DNA from: Sulfurimonas crateris
GTDB lineage: Bacteria > Campylobacterota > Campylobacteria > Campylobacterales > Sulfurimonadaceae
Direction of reading: 5' to 3'
DNA: 64,000 nucleotides
Assembly: GCA_945883795.1 (NCBI GenBank)
Contig: CAMCYC010000004.1
Span: 1-64,000, forward strand
Positions 25,398 through 33,926 of this stretch are shown one piece after another. The first letter of the stretch is position 1; each line of letters begins with the position of its first letter. The notes below the pieces were generated by a model. It was not told where the DNA came from. It searched no databases and saw only the letters and a program-made list of their open reading frames with translations. A program made the position numbers and the translations under genes.

Positions 25398-27266
25398 ATG
25401 ACAGCCAAAGACCTCAATAAAGCGATAGAATCGTTCTTTGCTAATACAAAGTCAAAAGAGTGTCTAACTTATGAAGCATTAGTAAAACTTTTTCCAAAAC
25501 AACCTACAAATGCACAAGTTAAAAATATCTTTAAATTAGTTACGAAAAATAAATCTTGTATCTATACATCCTATGAAAATGCAAAGCTCTTAAACGACAA
25601 AGAAGCTGAGGCAAGAAAAACTGCTCAAAGAAAAATGCTTCAAAGTAATGAACTCGATAGTTTTGATATATTAAAAGAACATGAACTCTTGGAATGGTCT
25701 CGTTCAGATTCACCCGTTCGTATGTACCTTCGTGAAATGGGACAAATTCCTCTTTTAACAAAAGAAGAAGAGATAGAAATAAGCAAAAAAATTGAAAATG
25801 GTGAAAGCATTATTATAGATGCAATTTGTTCTGTTCCTTATTTAATAGATTTTATTTTAGATTATAGAGAACCACTTATAAACAGAGAAAGAAGAGTAAA
25901 AGAACTTTTCAAAAGCTTTGAAGATGAGAAAGAGGACGAAGATAAAGACTCAGATGATGATAAAGACTCAGACGATGAGGAAGAAGAAACAGAAGAAAAA
26001 ACTTTTTCTGCAAAAGATAAAAATAGAGTTGAAAAAGTTACAATAAGCTTTAAAGCACTTGAAAAAGCAAAAAAAGAGTGGATTAAACTAGAAGAAAAAA
26101 TGCCTGAAAATATTGAAGGTGAATTAACAGAAGAAATTCTTGAGTATTTCATCGGAGTAACATTTAAAAAAGGTGTTTTAAAAGAAAGACTTTTGGATTT
26201 AGGGCCTACTTCAAAGCTTATTAATGAGCTTGTAAAAGCGATGGAAAATGCACTTAAAAGTGATGAAGGTTACGATAAAGAGTTAAAACGCTTAGAGTAT
26301 AAATTGCCACTTTTTAATTCTACCCTCAAAGCAAATCATAAATTTTTAGTCTCTAAAATATGTGAATTAACTAAAGAAGATATCGCAAGTATGGTTCCAG
26401 AGGCTACTATGGTAAGCACATACATGGAGATTAAAAAATTGGTTCAAACAAAAGAGGCTTCAAAAAATAGCTTTGACATGGAACCTGAAAAACTTGCTGC
26501 CATTTTAGAACAAATAAAACGGGGTAAAAATATCTCTGAAATTTCTAAAACAAAGATGGCAAAATCAAATCTTAGACTTGTTGTATCAATTGCAAAAAGA
26601 TATACAAATCGTGGATTACCTTTTCTTGATTTAATCCAAGAGGGAAATATTGGGCTTATGAAAGCTGTTGATAAATTTGAATACCAAAAAGGTTATAAAT
26701 TTTCAACTTATGCAACATGGTGGATTCGTCAAGCAATCTCTCGAGCCATTGCAGACCAAGCAAGAACTATTCGTATCCCAATTCACATGATTGAAACTAT
26801 TAACCGTATTAATAAAATTATGCGTAAACATCTCCAAGAAAATGGGAAAGAGCCAGATGTTGAGACCATTGCATTAGAAGTTGGGCTTTCTGTAGAAAAA
26901 GTAAAAAATGTTATCAAAATAACAAAAGAACCTATCTCTCTTGAAGCACCAATTGGAAGTGAAGATGATGGTCGTTTTGGTGACTTTATTGAAGATAAGT
27001 CATCTCTTTCACCATCAGATGCTGTACTCAAAGACGATTTAAGAGTTCAAATAGAAAATGTATTGGAACAATTAAATGAGCGAGAAAAAGCTGTTATTAA
27101 GTTGCGTTTTGGAATTATGGATGATGAGAGTGATAGAACTTTAGAAGAGATTGGACGAGAACTTAATGTAACAAGAGAGAGAGTTCGTCAAATCGAATCG
27201 AGTGCAATCAAAAAACTCAAGCATCCGAAAGTTGGAAGAAAACTTAAAAATTATATAGAAGAGTAA
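25398..27266 (+). CDS. rpoD: RNA polymerase primary sigma factor RpoD
   Basis: The 622-residue sigma70 factor has region 1.1 (about 1-75), region 1.2 with [23 protein letters not shown] near 103-125, an acidic non-conserved insert (Asp/Glu/Lys rich, about 175-200), region 2 near 388-465 ([45 protein letters not shown]) and region 4 with [17 protein letters not shown] near 595-611. It directs housekeeping transcription. The ATG at 25398 follows ACGGAG. The next gene starts 6 bases after its stop. Confidence 0.97.
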   Translation: MTAKDLNKAIESFFANTKSKECLTYEALVKLFPKQPTNAQVKNIFKLVTKNKSCIYTSYENAKLLNDKEAEARKTAQRKMLQSNELDSFDILKEHELLEWSRSDSPVRMYLREMGQIPLLTKEEEIEISKKIENGESIIIDAICSVPYLIDFILDYREPLINRERRVKELFKSFEDEKEDEDKDSDDDKDSDDEEEETEEKTFSAKDKNRVEKVTISFKALEKAKKEWIKLEEKMPENIEGELTEEILEYFIGVTFKKGVLKERLLDLGPTSKLINELVKAMENALKSDEGYDKELKRLEYKLPLFNSTLKANHKFLVSKICELTKEDIASMVPEATMVSTYMEIKKLVQTKEASKNSFDMEPEKLAAILEQIKRGKNISEISKTKMAKSNLRLVVSIAKRYTNRGLPFLDLIQEGNIGLMKAVDKFEYQKGYKFSTYATWWIRQAISRAIADQARTIRIPIHMIETINRINKIMRKHLQENGKEPDVETIALEVGLSVEKVKNVIKITKEPISLEAPIGSEDDGRFGDFIEDKSSLSPSDAVLKDDLRVQIENVLEQLNEREKAVIKLRFGIMDDESDRTLEEIGRELNVTRERVRQIESSAIKKLKHPKVGRKLKNYIEE

Positions 27267-27272
27267 AATAAA

Positions 27273-27965
27273 GTGAAAATGTCGTTTGAACAACAGTGGC
27301 TAGAGTTTGATTATAATCCATTTATCCTTTTTAGCTCTAATGGAAAAATTATTTCACTCAACACTGAAGCACAATTTTTACTTGGCTCAACAAGTAAGGG
27401 TGAAATATTTGAACTAGCTACCACTTATGCCAGTATAACATTTGGCTTTAAGACAAGTTTTATAGAACTGAACTTTGGTAGATACAAATTTTTTGGACTT
27501 ACAGTTGGTTATGAGAATGAGGAACAAATTGGTATAAAGCTCTATCAAGCACCTTCATTTAAACTCAAAAAACCTAGTCCTGTAGGAGAACTTACTAATA
27601 TTTTTACACTTATTGATTTGTGTATATCCACAAACTCAATAAGTTCAAAAACTATCTATACAAAAGAATTTGACCCAACTATTCCAGAAATTATTATAAA
27701 TGCAAACAACACTATAAAAGTGTTAAATAAGGCATACGCTTGTTTCATTAGCGATAATGGAACAATACATACACGAGTCTATTTTAGAATCGGAGAACAT
27801 ATTAACTTTGAGGATAAAAAATATAGTATCTTTTCTATAGAAATTAGTGCTAAGAATATTGATAATAAAAAAGTAAATGAACTGAAACTTCTTGTTGAAA
27901 ATACAAGTTTTTATATTGATGTACAAAAGAATATCACAATAAATATCCCTATGATATTAGCTTGA
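27273..27965 (+). CDS. PAS-like protein of unknown function, downstream of rpoD
   Basis: The 230-residue soluble protein begins with a segment resembling a PAS fold of sensor kinases (FDYNPFILFSSNGKIISLNTEAQFLLG, about 10-40). Its C-terminal half (about 125-228) has a layout like a degenerate kinase region, with INANNTIKVLNKAYACF where an HATPase N box would be, but no H-box or glycine boxes. It may be a decayed histidine kinase kept as a regulator. It starts with GTG at 27273 or ATG at 27279, 6-12 bases after rpoD, so it should be co-transcribed with rpoD. Confidence 0.65.
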   Translation: MKMSFEQQWLEFDYNPFILFSSNGKIISLNTEAQFLLGSTSKGEIFELATTYASITFGFKTSFIELNFGRYKFFGLTVGYENEEQIGIKLYQAPSFKLKKPSPVGELTNIFTLIDLCISTNSISSKTIYTKEFDPTIPEIIINANNTIKVLNKAYACFISDNGTIHTRVYFRIGEHINFEDKKYSIFSIEISAKNIDNKKVNELKLLVENTSFYIDVQKNITINIPMILA

Positions 27966-27969
27966 ACTT

Positions 27970-27993
27970 CTCAAGCACTTTAAAGTGCTTGAG
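27970..27993. terminator. Perfect 24-bp palindrome, bidirectional terminator
   Basis: CTCAAGCACTTT and its exact inverted copy AAAGTGCTTGAG lie directly between two converging genes. The palindrome begins 5 bases after the PAS-like gene stop and contains the stop codon of the minus-strand membrane protein gene (27980-27982). It probably ends transcription from both sides, though T tracts are short. Confidence 0.65.
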
Positions 27994-28510
27994 ATAATTT
28001 ATCCTCAAAAAGCTCTTTTCCAATCAAAGAGGCTACAATAATTCCAACTAACAATGATGGCAAATAGACACTTATCTCCAAAAGCTGATTGTTTTTTAAA
28101 GCGATAAATCCTAGAACTAAAAAAAGATAAGGGATAAGTCTAAAAAGTGAAAAACCTGCTTTTGAGCCTTTTTTCATATCTGTAAAATTCACTGTTTTTA
28201 TCTTTTGTTTTTCCTCTTTAATGATAGCTTTCAAATCTAACTCTTCTGCTGGTGCATTATTAATTTCTAGTTCATCATAAAGCTCATGAGGGTCTTCTAT
28301 GGTATCAAGTAAATCTCTTTGCTCTTCATATTCCTTTGCTTGAACCTGTTTTTCAACCATTTTTTTATAAGCATACATGGAACCAATTATAATAAAAAAA
28401 CTACTTAAAAATGCAATTTGAAGATTGATATAAAAAGAAAATGATATAAAAAAACTAGCTAAAATCAATATCTCTGTAATAGCAATAATTTTAATAGTTT
28501 TTTTCACCAT
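27980..28510 (-). CDS. Membrane protein of unknown function
   Basis: This protein of about 176 residues has two N-terminal membrane segments (about 5-22 and 28-47 from the chosen start), an acidic soluble linker (QRDLLDTIEDPHELYDELEIN) and two C-terminal membrane segments (about 125-143 and 147-165). It follows the atpZ-like gene and overlaps its 3' end. The start is uncertain: upstream ATGs reach 28531, and a GTG at 28507 has a better-spaced AGGA. The last 11 bases lie in a perfect palindrome. It probably belongs to the hemL operon. No function is recognised. Confidence 0.65.
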   Translation of the reverse strand: MVKKTIKIIAITEILILASFFISFSFYINLQIAFLSSFFIIIGSMYAYKKMVEKQVQAKEYEEQRDLLDTIEDPHELYDELEINNAPAEELDLKAIIKEEKQKIKTVNFTDMKKGSKAGFSLFRLIPYLFLVLGFIALKNNQLLEISVYLPSLLVGIIVASLIGKELFEDKLSQAL

Positions 28511-28805
28511 AATCCTCATCATCTTCATCAAGTTGTTTTTTTACTGCATATCGTGGTTGTTTTGCTAACTCTTCAAATACTTTATATTGTTTAGAATACG
28601 CCTTATAAACATTCAAAATCGCAGCTGTAATTCCAATAGCAACACCAACCCAAAACAACCACCCGATATCTGTCCATTTGCGAAGTAGATACCCTATCCC
28701 AACACCCATAAGCACTGCAACAACCATCGAGATGCCAAGAGAAAGAGAATCGGCTGCTTCTATAATTGGCTTAATTCTAGGTGCTTTTTCCTCTTCTTCA
28801 ACCAT
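28491..28805 (-). CDS. AtpZ/AtpI-family small membrane protein
   Basis: The 104-residue protein has two membrane helices (about 20-40 and 47-68), the second rich in Gly/Ala, and a charged C-terminal tail. The pattern [21 protein letters not shown] with [18 protein letters not shown] matches the AtpZ/AtpI family (putative F1Fo ATPase assembly or magnesium-related factors). No ATP synthase genes lie in the window. It overlaps the hemL stop by 8 bases, so the two are translationally coupled. Confidence 0.78.
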   Translation of the reverse strand: MVEEEEKAPRIKPIIEAADSLSLGISMVVAVLMGVGIGYLLRKWTDIGWLFWVGVAIGITAAILNVYKAYSKQYKVFEELAKQPRYAVKKQLDEDDEDYGEKNY

Positions 28806-30090
28806 TCGTTATTGCCTTAAATACTCGTTTTGTAGCTTCTATGGTACTTTCAATCATCTCATCTGTAATAGCCGTGGAGATAAAACCTGTTTCATATAAT
28901 GAACAAGCAAAATAATATCCCTCATCTAACATGCCTGAATGAAATTTTGCAAAAAGTTGTGCATCAGAGGCAGCCGCATCTGCAAAGTTTTTGACAGGCT
29001 TTTCATTAAAGAAAAAACCAAACATACTCCCTCTTACATCTGTTTGCATGATAATTCCATACTCTTTTGCAGCTTCACGCATCCCCTCTACCAATCTTTT
29101 GGCTCTTGCTTCTAACACTGCCATAACGGGTGCATTTTGTTTTAATTTTGTAAGTGATGCAAGTCCTGCTGCCATGGCAACTGGATTTCCACTGAGCGTT
29201 CCTGCTTGATACACGGGACCATCAGGTGAAAGCATTGCCATAATCTCTGCTCTTGCACCAAAAGCACCAACAGGCATACCGCCACCTATCACTTTTCCAA
29301 GCGTCAAAATATCAGGTTTGACACCTGTGATAGATTCTGCTCCATAAAGTGAAGCACGAAAACCACTCATGACCTCATCAAAAATAAGCAAACTACCGTT
29401 TGCATCACACAATTCTCTCAGCTGTGCCAAAAACTCTTTATCAGCTGGAACTAATCCCATATTGCCTGCTATTGGTTCAATAATAACACATGCAATATCT
29501 TTTGAATCTGCAAAACATTTTTTGACACTCTCAATATCATTATAAGTTGCTAAAAGTGTATGTTTTGTAAAATCAGCTGGAACTCCAGGAGAGCTTGGAT
29601 TACCAAAAGTAGCAGCTCCACTTCCTGCTTGAACGAGTAATGAATCACTATGTCCATGGTAGCAACCTGTAAATTTCACAATATCATCACGACCTGTAAA
29701 ACCTCTAGCTAATCGAATCGCACTCATGACAGCTTCTGTACCACTACTTACAAATCTCACTTTGTCGATGGAATCAAAAAATGAAACTACAAGTTTTGCC
29801 AAATCTGTTTCAGCTTGAGTTGGTGCGCCAAAACTAAGACCATGTTTTACTGCTTCGATTACCGCTTTTTCTATAGTTTCATCTCTGTGACCAAAAATAA
29901 GTGGTCCCCAACTTTGAACGAAATCAACATATCTATTTCCATCAACATCACTTAAGTAAGCGCCTTCACCTTCTGTGATAAAAATAGGAGTTCCCCCAAC
30001 GCTTTTAAATGCTCTCACTGGAGAGTTTACTCCGCCTGGAATTAATCGTTGTGCTTCTTCGAAAGCTTTTATCGATGCATCTCTATTCAT
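28798..30090 (-). CDS. hemL: Glutamate-1-semialdehyde 2,1-aminomutase
   Basis: The 430-residue PLP enzyme makes 5-aminolevulinate in the C5 haem pathway. Visible features are [12 protein letters not shown] near the N-terminus, [14 protein letters not shown] near 120, [10 protein letters not shown] near 148, DEVMSGFR near 245 and the PLP-binding Lys in [16 protein letters not shown] near 264. The ATG at 30090 is chosen because AAGG lies 7 bases upstream and the protein then starts [13 protein letters not shown], as in the family. The frame stays open 42 codons upstream, but that part crosses its own promoter. Confidence 0.96.
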   Translation of the reverse strand: MNRDASIKAFEEAQRLIPGGVNSPVRAFKSVGGTPIFITEGEGAYLSDVDGNRYVDFVQSWGPLIFGHRDETIEKAVIEAVKHGLSFGAPTQAETDLAKLVVSFFDSIDKVRFVSSGTEAVMSAIRLARGFTGRDDIVKFTGCYHGHSDSLLVQAGSGAATFGNPSSPGVPADFTKHTLLATYNDIESVKKCFADSKDIACVIIEPIAGNMGLVPADKEFLAQLRELCDANGSLLIFDEVMSGFRASLYGAESITGVKPDILTLGKVIGGGMPVGAFGARAEIMAMLSPDGPVYQAGTLSGNPVAMAAGLASLTKLKQNAPVMAVLEARAKRLVEGMREAAKEYGIIMQTDVRGSMFGFFFNEKPVKNFADAAASDAQLFAKFHSGMLDEGYYFACSLYETGFISTAITDEMIESTIEATKRVFKAITNG

Positions 30091-30117
30091 TTCATGACCT
30101 TCTATTTTAGATGCAAA

Positions 30118-30123
30118 ATTATA
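30118..30123 (-). promoter_or_regulatory. -10 element of hemL
   Basis: The minus strand reads TATAAT 28 bases before the hemL ATG, followed by the AAGG binding site at 30098-30101. Its position inside the upstream open frame supports the shorter HemL start. Confidence 0.5.
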
Positions 30124-30149
30124 GCAAAGTACTATTAATGTAGATTTGG

Positions 30150-30155
30150 TATAAT
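30150..30155 (+). promoter_or_regulatory. -10 element of the TonB-like gene
   Basis: TGGTATAAT, an extended-type -10, lies 28 bases before the TTG start of the TonB-like gene, in the short divergent space with hemL. Confidence 0.5.
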
Positions 30156-30182
30156 CCCGTATTTTAAGACTGATGGAAAAAC

Positions 30183-31088
30183 TTGAATAGAACGCAATTC
30201 GCTCTTTTTGTAGCACTTTTAATTCACTTTTTATTTTTATTACTTTTTTGGATACTAGGAACTATTACTCCTGAATTGAAAAAAAAAGAGGAATCTAAAG
30301 AGAAAAAAATCAAAATTTCTCTTAAAGAGATACCGAAACCAAAAAAAGAATCAGGAGTTATAAAAGAGAAGATAAAACCAATCGCTCCAATACAAACGCC
30401 ATCTATGCCTCAAGGCTCACAACTCAAAGAAGTGATAAAAGAAAAACCTATCAAATATGAACCTCAAAAAAAAGTAGTAAAACCTCAAAAACTTAATCCA
30501 CCTAAACAATCAAAACCAACACCTCATGCAAAACCTAAACAGCAACCATTACCACCAGAAAAAACATATATTCCATTACCAGAGATAAAGCCTCAAGAAA
30601 GTAAACCAATCATACCAATACAAAAGAAAGAACCTCTCAAACCAGAACCAAAAGACCCAATGGCATGGCTTTATGAAGATAAATCAGAGGAAGAAATAAA
30701 AGAAAAAGTGGTCAAAAATTCCAATGCAAGCAGTATCAACCAAAATATCAAAGAACTCTATGGTGAAGAATTTGGCAAGCTTTCAACTGCACAACAAGAA
30801 TATATTTTAGACAATCAAGAGATTATGAGAAGAATTACACAACAAGTTTTAAATCGTGTTGCAAGTGTCAATTTACCACGAGATTTAAATGTAAATAAAA
30901 GTAATGTTATTGAGTTTTATCTTCATCCAAATGGGGATATGAGCGATTTTAAATTTTTAAATAAAAGTGGTTTATATGTACTTGATGATACTACAAAAGA
31001 AACTATAGAGTATGCTTATAGTAAATATCCACGCCCAAAAGAAAAAACATTGATACGATACAATGTTTTTTACAATTTAGCTTATTAG
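30183..31088 (+). CDS. TonB/TolA-like energy transducer
   Basis: The 301-residue protein has one N-terminal membrane segment (about 7-27), a long Pro/Lys-rich periplasmic spacer (about 30-165; [26 protein letters not shown]) and a C-terminal TonB-type domain (about 215-300) ending in [11 protein letters not shown]. Such proteins transmit proton-motive energy to outer membrane receptors with ExbB/ExbD, or act like TolA; neither partner is in the window. The start is TTG at 30183 with GGA upstream; the nearby ATG is out of frame. The gene end overlaps the converging reductase gene by 4 bases. Confidence 0.82.
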   Translation: MNRTQFALFVALLIHFLFLLLFWILGTITPELKKKEESKEKKIKISLKEIPKPKKESGVIKEKIKPIAPIQTPSMPQGSQLKEVIKEKPIKYEPQKKVVKPQKLNPPKQSKPTPHAKPKQQPLPPEKTYIPLPEIKPQESKPIIPIQKKEPLKPEPKDPMAWLYEDKSEEEIKEKVVKNSNASSINQNIKELYGEEFGKLSTAQQEYILDNQEIMRRITQQVLNRVASVNLPRDLNVNKSNVIEFYLHPNGDMSDFKFLNKSGLYVLDDTTKETIEYAYSKYPRPKEKTLIRYNVFYNLAY

Positions 31089-32452
31089 TTATCTATCGCC
31101 TTAATTGCCATAACAGCTGCCATAACTATTGGATAATTCGTAGGTGCTGCAGTTAACATTGGTTGTGTTGCAATTTGCATTGACATGGCGGTATAAACAC
31201 TTACACCCATCTCTATCATAAGACCAATAATATTTATCATCTCTCCTGTTTCATTGCCACCTACAATTTGACCACCAATAATTTGCCCACCATTTTTCAT
31301 AGCGATAAGTTTTACAAGCTGTTTTTGCGCTCCAGGGATAGATGCTGGATGACGGTTTAAACCTGTAAAAGAGCCAGTTACAATATCAATTCCTGCTGTT
31401 GCAGCTTGTTCTTCTGTGACACCCGCAGAAGAAAATGCTGTTTTACCCACCATGGTTGAGAAAATTGCAATTGTTCCACTAAAACCTTTTAAATATTTAA
31501 TGCTATATAAAGAACTTCCAGCCATCCGTCCTTCAGCTGCAGAGGTTGAAGCGAGCATAACTTTGGATGAATCTTTTGTGATAAAATGTCGTCTTGCACT
31601 ACAATCTCCCACCGCAAAAATATCATGATTTGCAGTTCTCATGTATTCATCCACCCAAATACCACCATAATGACCAAGTGAAACACCCACTTTTTTGGCT
31701 AATTCTGTATTTGGTTGGTATCCCGTTGCCATGATAACAATTTCAGCATCAACAGTTTGTCCACTTAAAAGTCTCACTGCATTAACATGGTTGTCTCCAT
31801 TTTTATCAATAATCTCAACAACTCTGTCCTTTCCTACATATTTTACGCCAGCTTTAAGCATAATATCAATTGCCAGATTTGCAAACTCTCTATCAAAAGC
31901 ATTTTTGAGAATATGTTTACTTGCACTAATGACTGTAACACTTTTACCAGATTCTGCGAGTTCTACAGCCATTTCTATACCAATAAATCCACTGCCTACA
32001 ATCACTATCTCATTTTTTACATCTATATAAGATTTCAACTCATCAATAAGAACTTTATTTTTTGGCACAGTAAATACACCCTTTAAACTCAAAGAGTGTC
32101 GAAGTGATTCATGCACAAATGGAGTCGAACCCGTAGCAAAAATAATTTTATCAAAGGATATTTCATACGCATCACAATAGGCAATTTTCTTAGCAATATT
32201 AATATCATTTACTTTACCAATCAAAGTAGAAATTCCCATGTCAGCAGCCATAGCACAAGATGCAACATCTTTATCACTACACCCCAAAGTTTCACCAAAA
32301 ACATAAGGGATTGCACACGGAACAAGCTGAATCTCATTTTCTCTAATTACAAGTATATCTTTGTTTGGATAGTTTGTTTTAGCTGTTACCGCAGTCACTC
32401 CACCAGCAGGACCACCACCTATTATTAGTACATCACAAGTCACTTTTTGCAT
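31085..32452 (-). CDS. CoA-disulfide-reductase-like FAD/NAD oxidoreductase
   Basis: The 455-residue flavoprotein belongs to the class of CoA-disulfide reductases, NADH oxidases and NADH-dependent persulfide reductases. It has an N-terminal FAD site GGGPAGG (12-18), a candidate redox Cys46 in LVPCAIPY, an NAD site VGSGFIGIEMAVEL near 152-165, ATGYQPN near 240 and AVGDCSA near 278 for FAD. There is no C-terminal rhodanese domain. The single active cysteine suggests reduction of CoA disulfide, persulfide or oxygen; the substrate cannot be set from sequence. It is monocistronic. Confidence 0.88.
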   Translation of the reverse strand: MQKVTCDVLIIGGGPAGGVTAVTAKTNYPNKDILVIRENEIQLVPCAIPYVFGETLGCSDKDVASCAMAADMGISTLIGKVNDINIAKKIAYCDAYEISFDKIIFATGSTPFVHESLRHSLSLKGVFTVPKNKVLIDELKSYIDVKNEIVIVGSGFIGIEMAVELAESGKSVTVISASKHILKNAFDREFANLAIDIMLKAGVKYVGKDRVVEIIDKNGDNHVNAVRLLSGQTVDAEIVIMATGYQPNTELAKKVGVSLGHYGGIWVDEYMRTANHDIFAVGDCSARRHFITKDSSKVMLASTSAAEGRMAGSSLYSIKYLKGFSGTIAIFSTMVGKTAFSSAGVTEEQAATAGIDIVTGSFTGLNRHPASIPGAQKQLVKLIAMKNGGQIIGGQIVGGNETGEMINIIGLMIEMGVSVYTAMSMQIATQPMLTAAPTNYPIVMAAVMAIKAIDN

Positions 32453-32540
32453 TTAATTTCCTTAAAAATATATTTATAAATTTTACTCACATAATATCCT
32501 AAAATGATTACAACACTATCTCTTAGGTATACACCAAGTC

Positions 32541-32664
32541 ATGAGTAATCAAGTTAAGAAAGATGTGACAAAAATGAAACAGAATGATATAAAAGCAAGT
32601 AATGAAAGAGTTAAACGCTATGACGATTGAACAGTTAAAGCAACTTATGAAAAAAAAGAAATAA
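32541..32664 (+). pseudogene. Possible frameshifted small ORF
   Basis: An ATG at 32541 opens a 29-codon highly charged frame (MSNQVKKDVTKMKQNDIK...) ending at 32630. A second frame, through MTIEQLKQLMKKKK, runs from about 32608 to 32664 and would continue the same kind of helical, Lys-rich sequence after a one-base shift near 32600-32615. The two parts look like one small protein broken by a frameshift, but this could be chance in AT-rich DNA. It lies in the 263-base gap between the oxidoreductase gene and the tRNA gene. Confidence 0.25.
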
Positions 32665-32715
32665 CTCATCTTTTAGTATTTAATATTTGAAAGTTCTTAA
32701 AATGGCTTTTTTGAA

Positions 32716-32792
32716 TGGTGGGCTTTGTAGGACTTGAACCTACGACAACCCCGTTATGAGCGGGGGACTCTAACCAACTGAGTTAAAAGCCC
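32716..32792 (-). tRNA. tRNA with CAT anticodon (Met or Ile2)
   Basis: The minus strand folds into a complete 77-base cloverleaf: acceptor GGGCTTT pairs with AAAGCCC, discriminator A and an encoded CCA; D arm with CAGTTGGTTAGAG; anticodon stem CCCCG/CGGGG with loop CTCATAA (anticodon CAT); T arm with GGTTCAAGTCC. CAT could be elongator tRNA(Met) or the tRNA(Ile2) whose C34 is changed to lysidine by TilS. C4-G69 in the acceptor stem leans slightly to Ile2. It is not an initiator: the first base pair is a normal G-C. Confidence 0.93.
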
Positions 32793-32837
32793 ATCTGACC
32801 TAAGACGAAGAATAGTCTTCATCGTTTGTAGGGCAGA

Positions 32838-32843
32838 ATTGTA
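32838..32843 (-). promoter_or_regulatory. -10 element for the tRNA gene
   Basis: The minus strand reads TACAAT about 46 bases before the tRNA 5' end, leaving a short leader. The only other sequence in this gap is an A/T-rich stretch toward the thiE-like gene. Confidence 0.3.
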
Positions 32844-32903
32844 CTTGTAAGTACCTTATATTATCCTGATTTTTTTATTTTTTTTAAAAGAAATTCTAGA
32901 AAC

Positions 32904-33482
32904 TTAATTAAATTTTGGTGAATAATCAGAAGTTGCATAAAAATAACGGATAGAAGCAAAGCCATAAGCACCTGTTTCTTCTATTATTTTAACTTGAGAA
33001 GCTTCAACTATTCCACCTAATGCAAAAACTTTTATATCACATTTTTTTAAAAGTGCTTTTAAATCTTCTACCCCTTTTGGCGTACCTTTGTTTGGTGAAA
33101 AAAAGATAGGGCTATAGGTTACCGCATCAGCTCCTAGAGCTTGTGCATCTAAAACTTCTCCATAGGTATGCGTACTGATAATCACTTCTAGTCCCATATT
33201 TTTGGCATCTCCTATTTTATTTGCTTGTGTTGAACTCAAATGAACACCTGTCACATTTAATTCTCTGGCTAGTTCAATATCTTGATGGATGAAACTTTTT
33301 ACATGAAACTCTTGACAAACTTTTAAAAAATGAGGAGCTTGAAATTTATAATTTGGATTTGTTTTATCCCGAAAGAGTACATAATCTGGTTTGTGTATTT
33401 GTAGCTGTTTAGAAAGAGTTTGAGTAAATACAGATGGATTGTCTGTATAAAACTCTTTTGAAGTGATAAGATATTTATGCAT
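32904..33482 (-). CDS. Thiamine-phosphate synthase-like protein (ThiE/TenI)
   Basis: The 192-residue TIM-barrel protein resembles ThiE and TenI: FRDKTNP near 38, HQDIELARELNVTGVHLSS near 66-84, ISTHTYGEVLDAQALGADAVTYSPIFFSPNKG near 101-132 and ALGGI near 154. ThiE joins the thiazole and pyrimidine phosphates to give thiamine phosphate; TenI-type paralogues are aromatases. The weak pyrophosphate-binding N-terminus and short length make a TenI-like or specialised role possible. No other thi gene and no TPP riboswitch lie nearby. It is 6 bases downstream of the next gene in the polA transcript. Confidence 0.78.
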   Translation of the reverse strand: MHKYLITSKEFYTDNPSVFTQTLSKQLQIHKPDYVLFRDKTNPNYKFQAPHFLKVCQEFHVKSFIHQDIELARELNVTGVHLSSTQANKIGDAKNMGLEVIISTHTYGEVLDAQALGADAVTYSPIFFSPNKGTPKGVEDLKALLKKCDIKVFALGGIVEASQVKIIEETGAYGFASIRYFYATSDYSPKFN

Positions 33483-33488
33483 GGAGAG

Positions 33489-33926
33489 TTATCTATAAAG
33501 TGGATTTTGAAAATCAACCCTTTGGGCATCTATTCCAAGTGTATATCTTTGTGCCATAGCATTGACATGGTATTGGAGTCTATTGATGAGATAGAGTTCA
33601 TTTTTTGTATATTTTAATTTTATTTCACTCATATAGCTTTGCAAAAAGTTTAATTTTTCTTGTTCATCGTTAAACTCTATACTTTTAATAATGGCTTGAA
33701 TTTCATCATATTCATCTCCACATGCAGACAAAAAATCATAGGATAAGTCAATAGTTTTAAGATTTTCAAGTGCTTTAGAAAATGCGAAATGATTATATAA
33801 CATACAGCCAACAAAATATTCTATATCAGAGTGTTCAAACTCTGAGTATTGCTTTGCTTTATCTGTGAAATGTTTATGCCATATTTCTAAAATTTGTTCT
33901 ATTTTTACATTCATAAGTTTATCCAT
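33489..33926 (-). CDS. Hypothetical protein between polA and thiE-like gene
   Basis: The 145-residue protein is predicted to be entirely helical and soluble, with no signal peptide or known motif. It shares one base with the polA stop codon, so translational coupling is likely. A second ATG at 33914 has a better-placed GGA and may be the true start. I do not recognise the family; the context suggests only co-expression with polA. Confidence 0.65.
   Translation of the reverse strand: MDKLMNVKIEQILEIWHKHFTDKAKQYSEFEHSDIEYFVGCMLYNHFAFSKALENLKTIDLSYDFLSACGDEYDEIQAIIKSIEFNDEQEKLNFLQSYMSEIKLKYTKNELYLINRLQYHVNAMAQRYTLGIDAQRVDFQNPLYR

Noticed and set aside
25862-26152. Ser-rich minus-strand open frame opposite rpoD
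   Set aside because: It is the complement of the acidic Asp/Glu insert of RpoD (runs of Ser and Phe), a usual shadow of AT-rich coding DNA.
30091-30216. 42-codon upstream extension of the hemL reading frame
   Set aside because: It contains the hemL -10 element and runs into the divergent TonB-like gene; the ATG at 30090 has a good AAGG and a family-like N-terminus.
33483-33488. TPP riboswitch for the thiE-like gene
   Set aside because: Only 6 bases separate it from the preceding gene; no conserved TPP structure is possible there or upstream.
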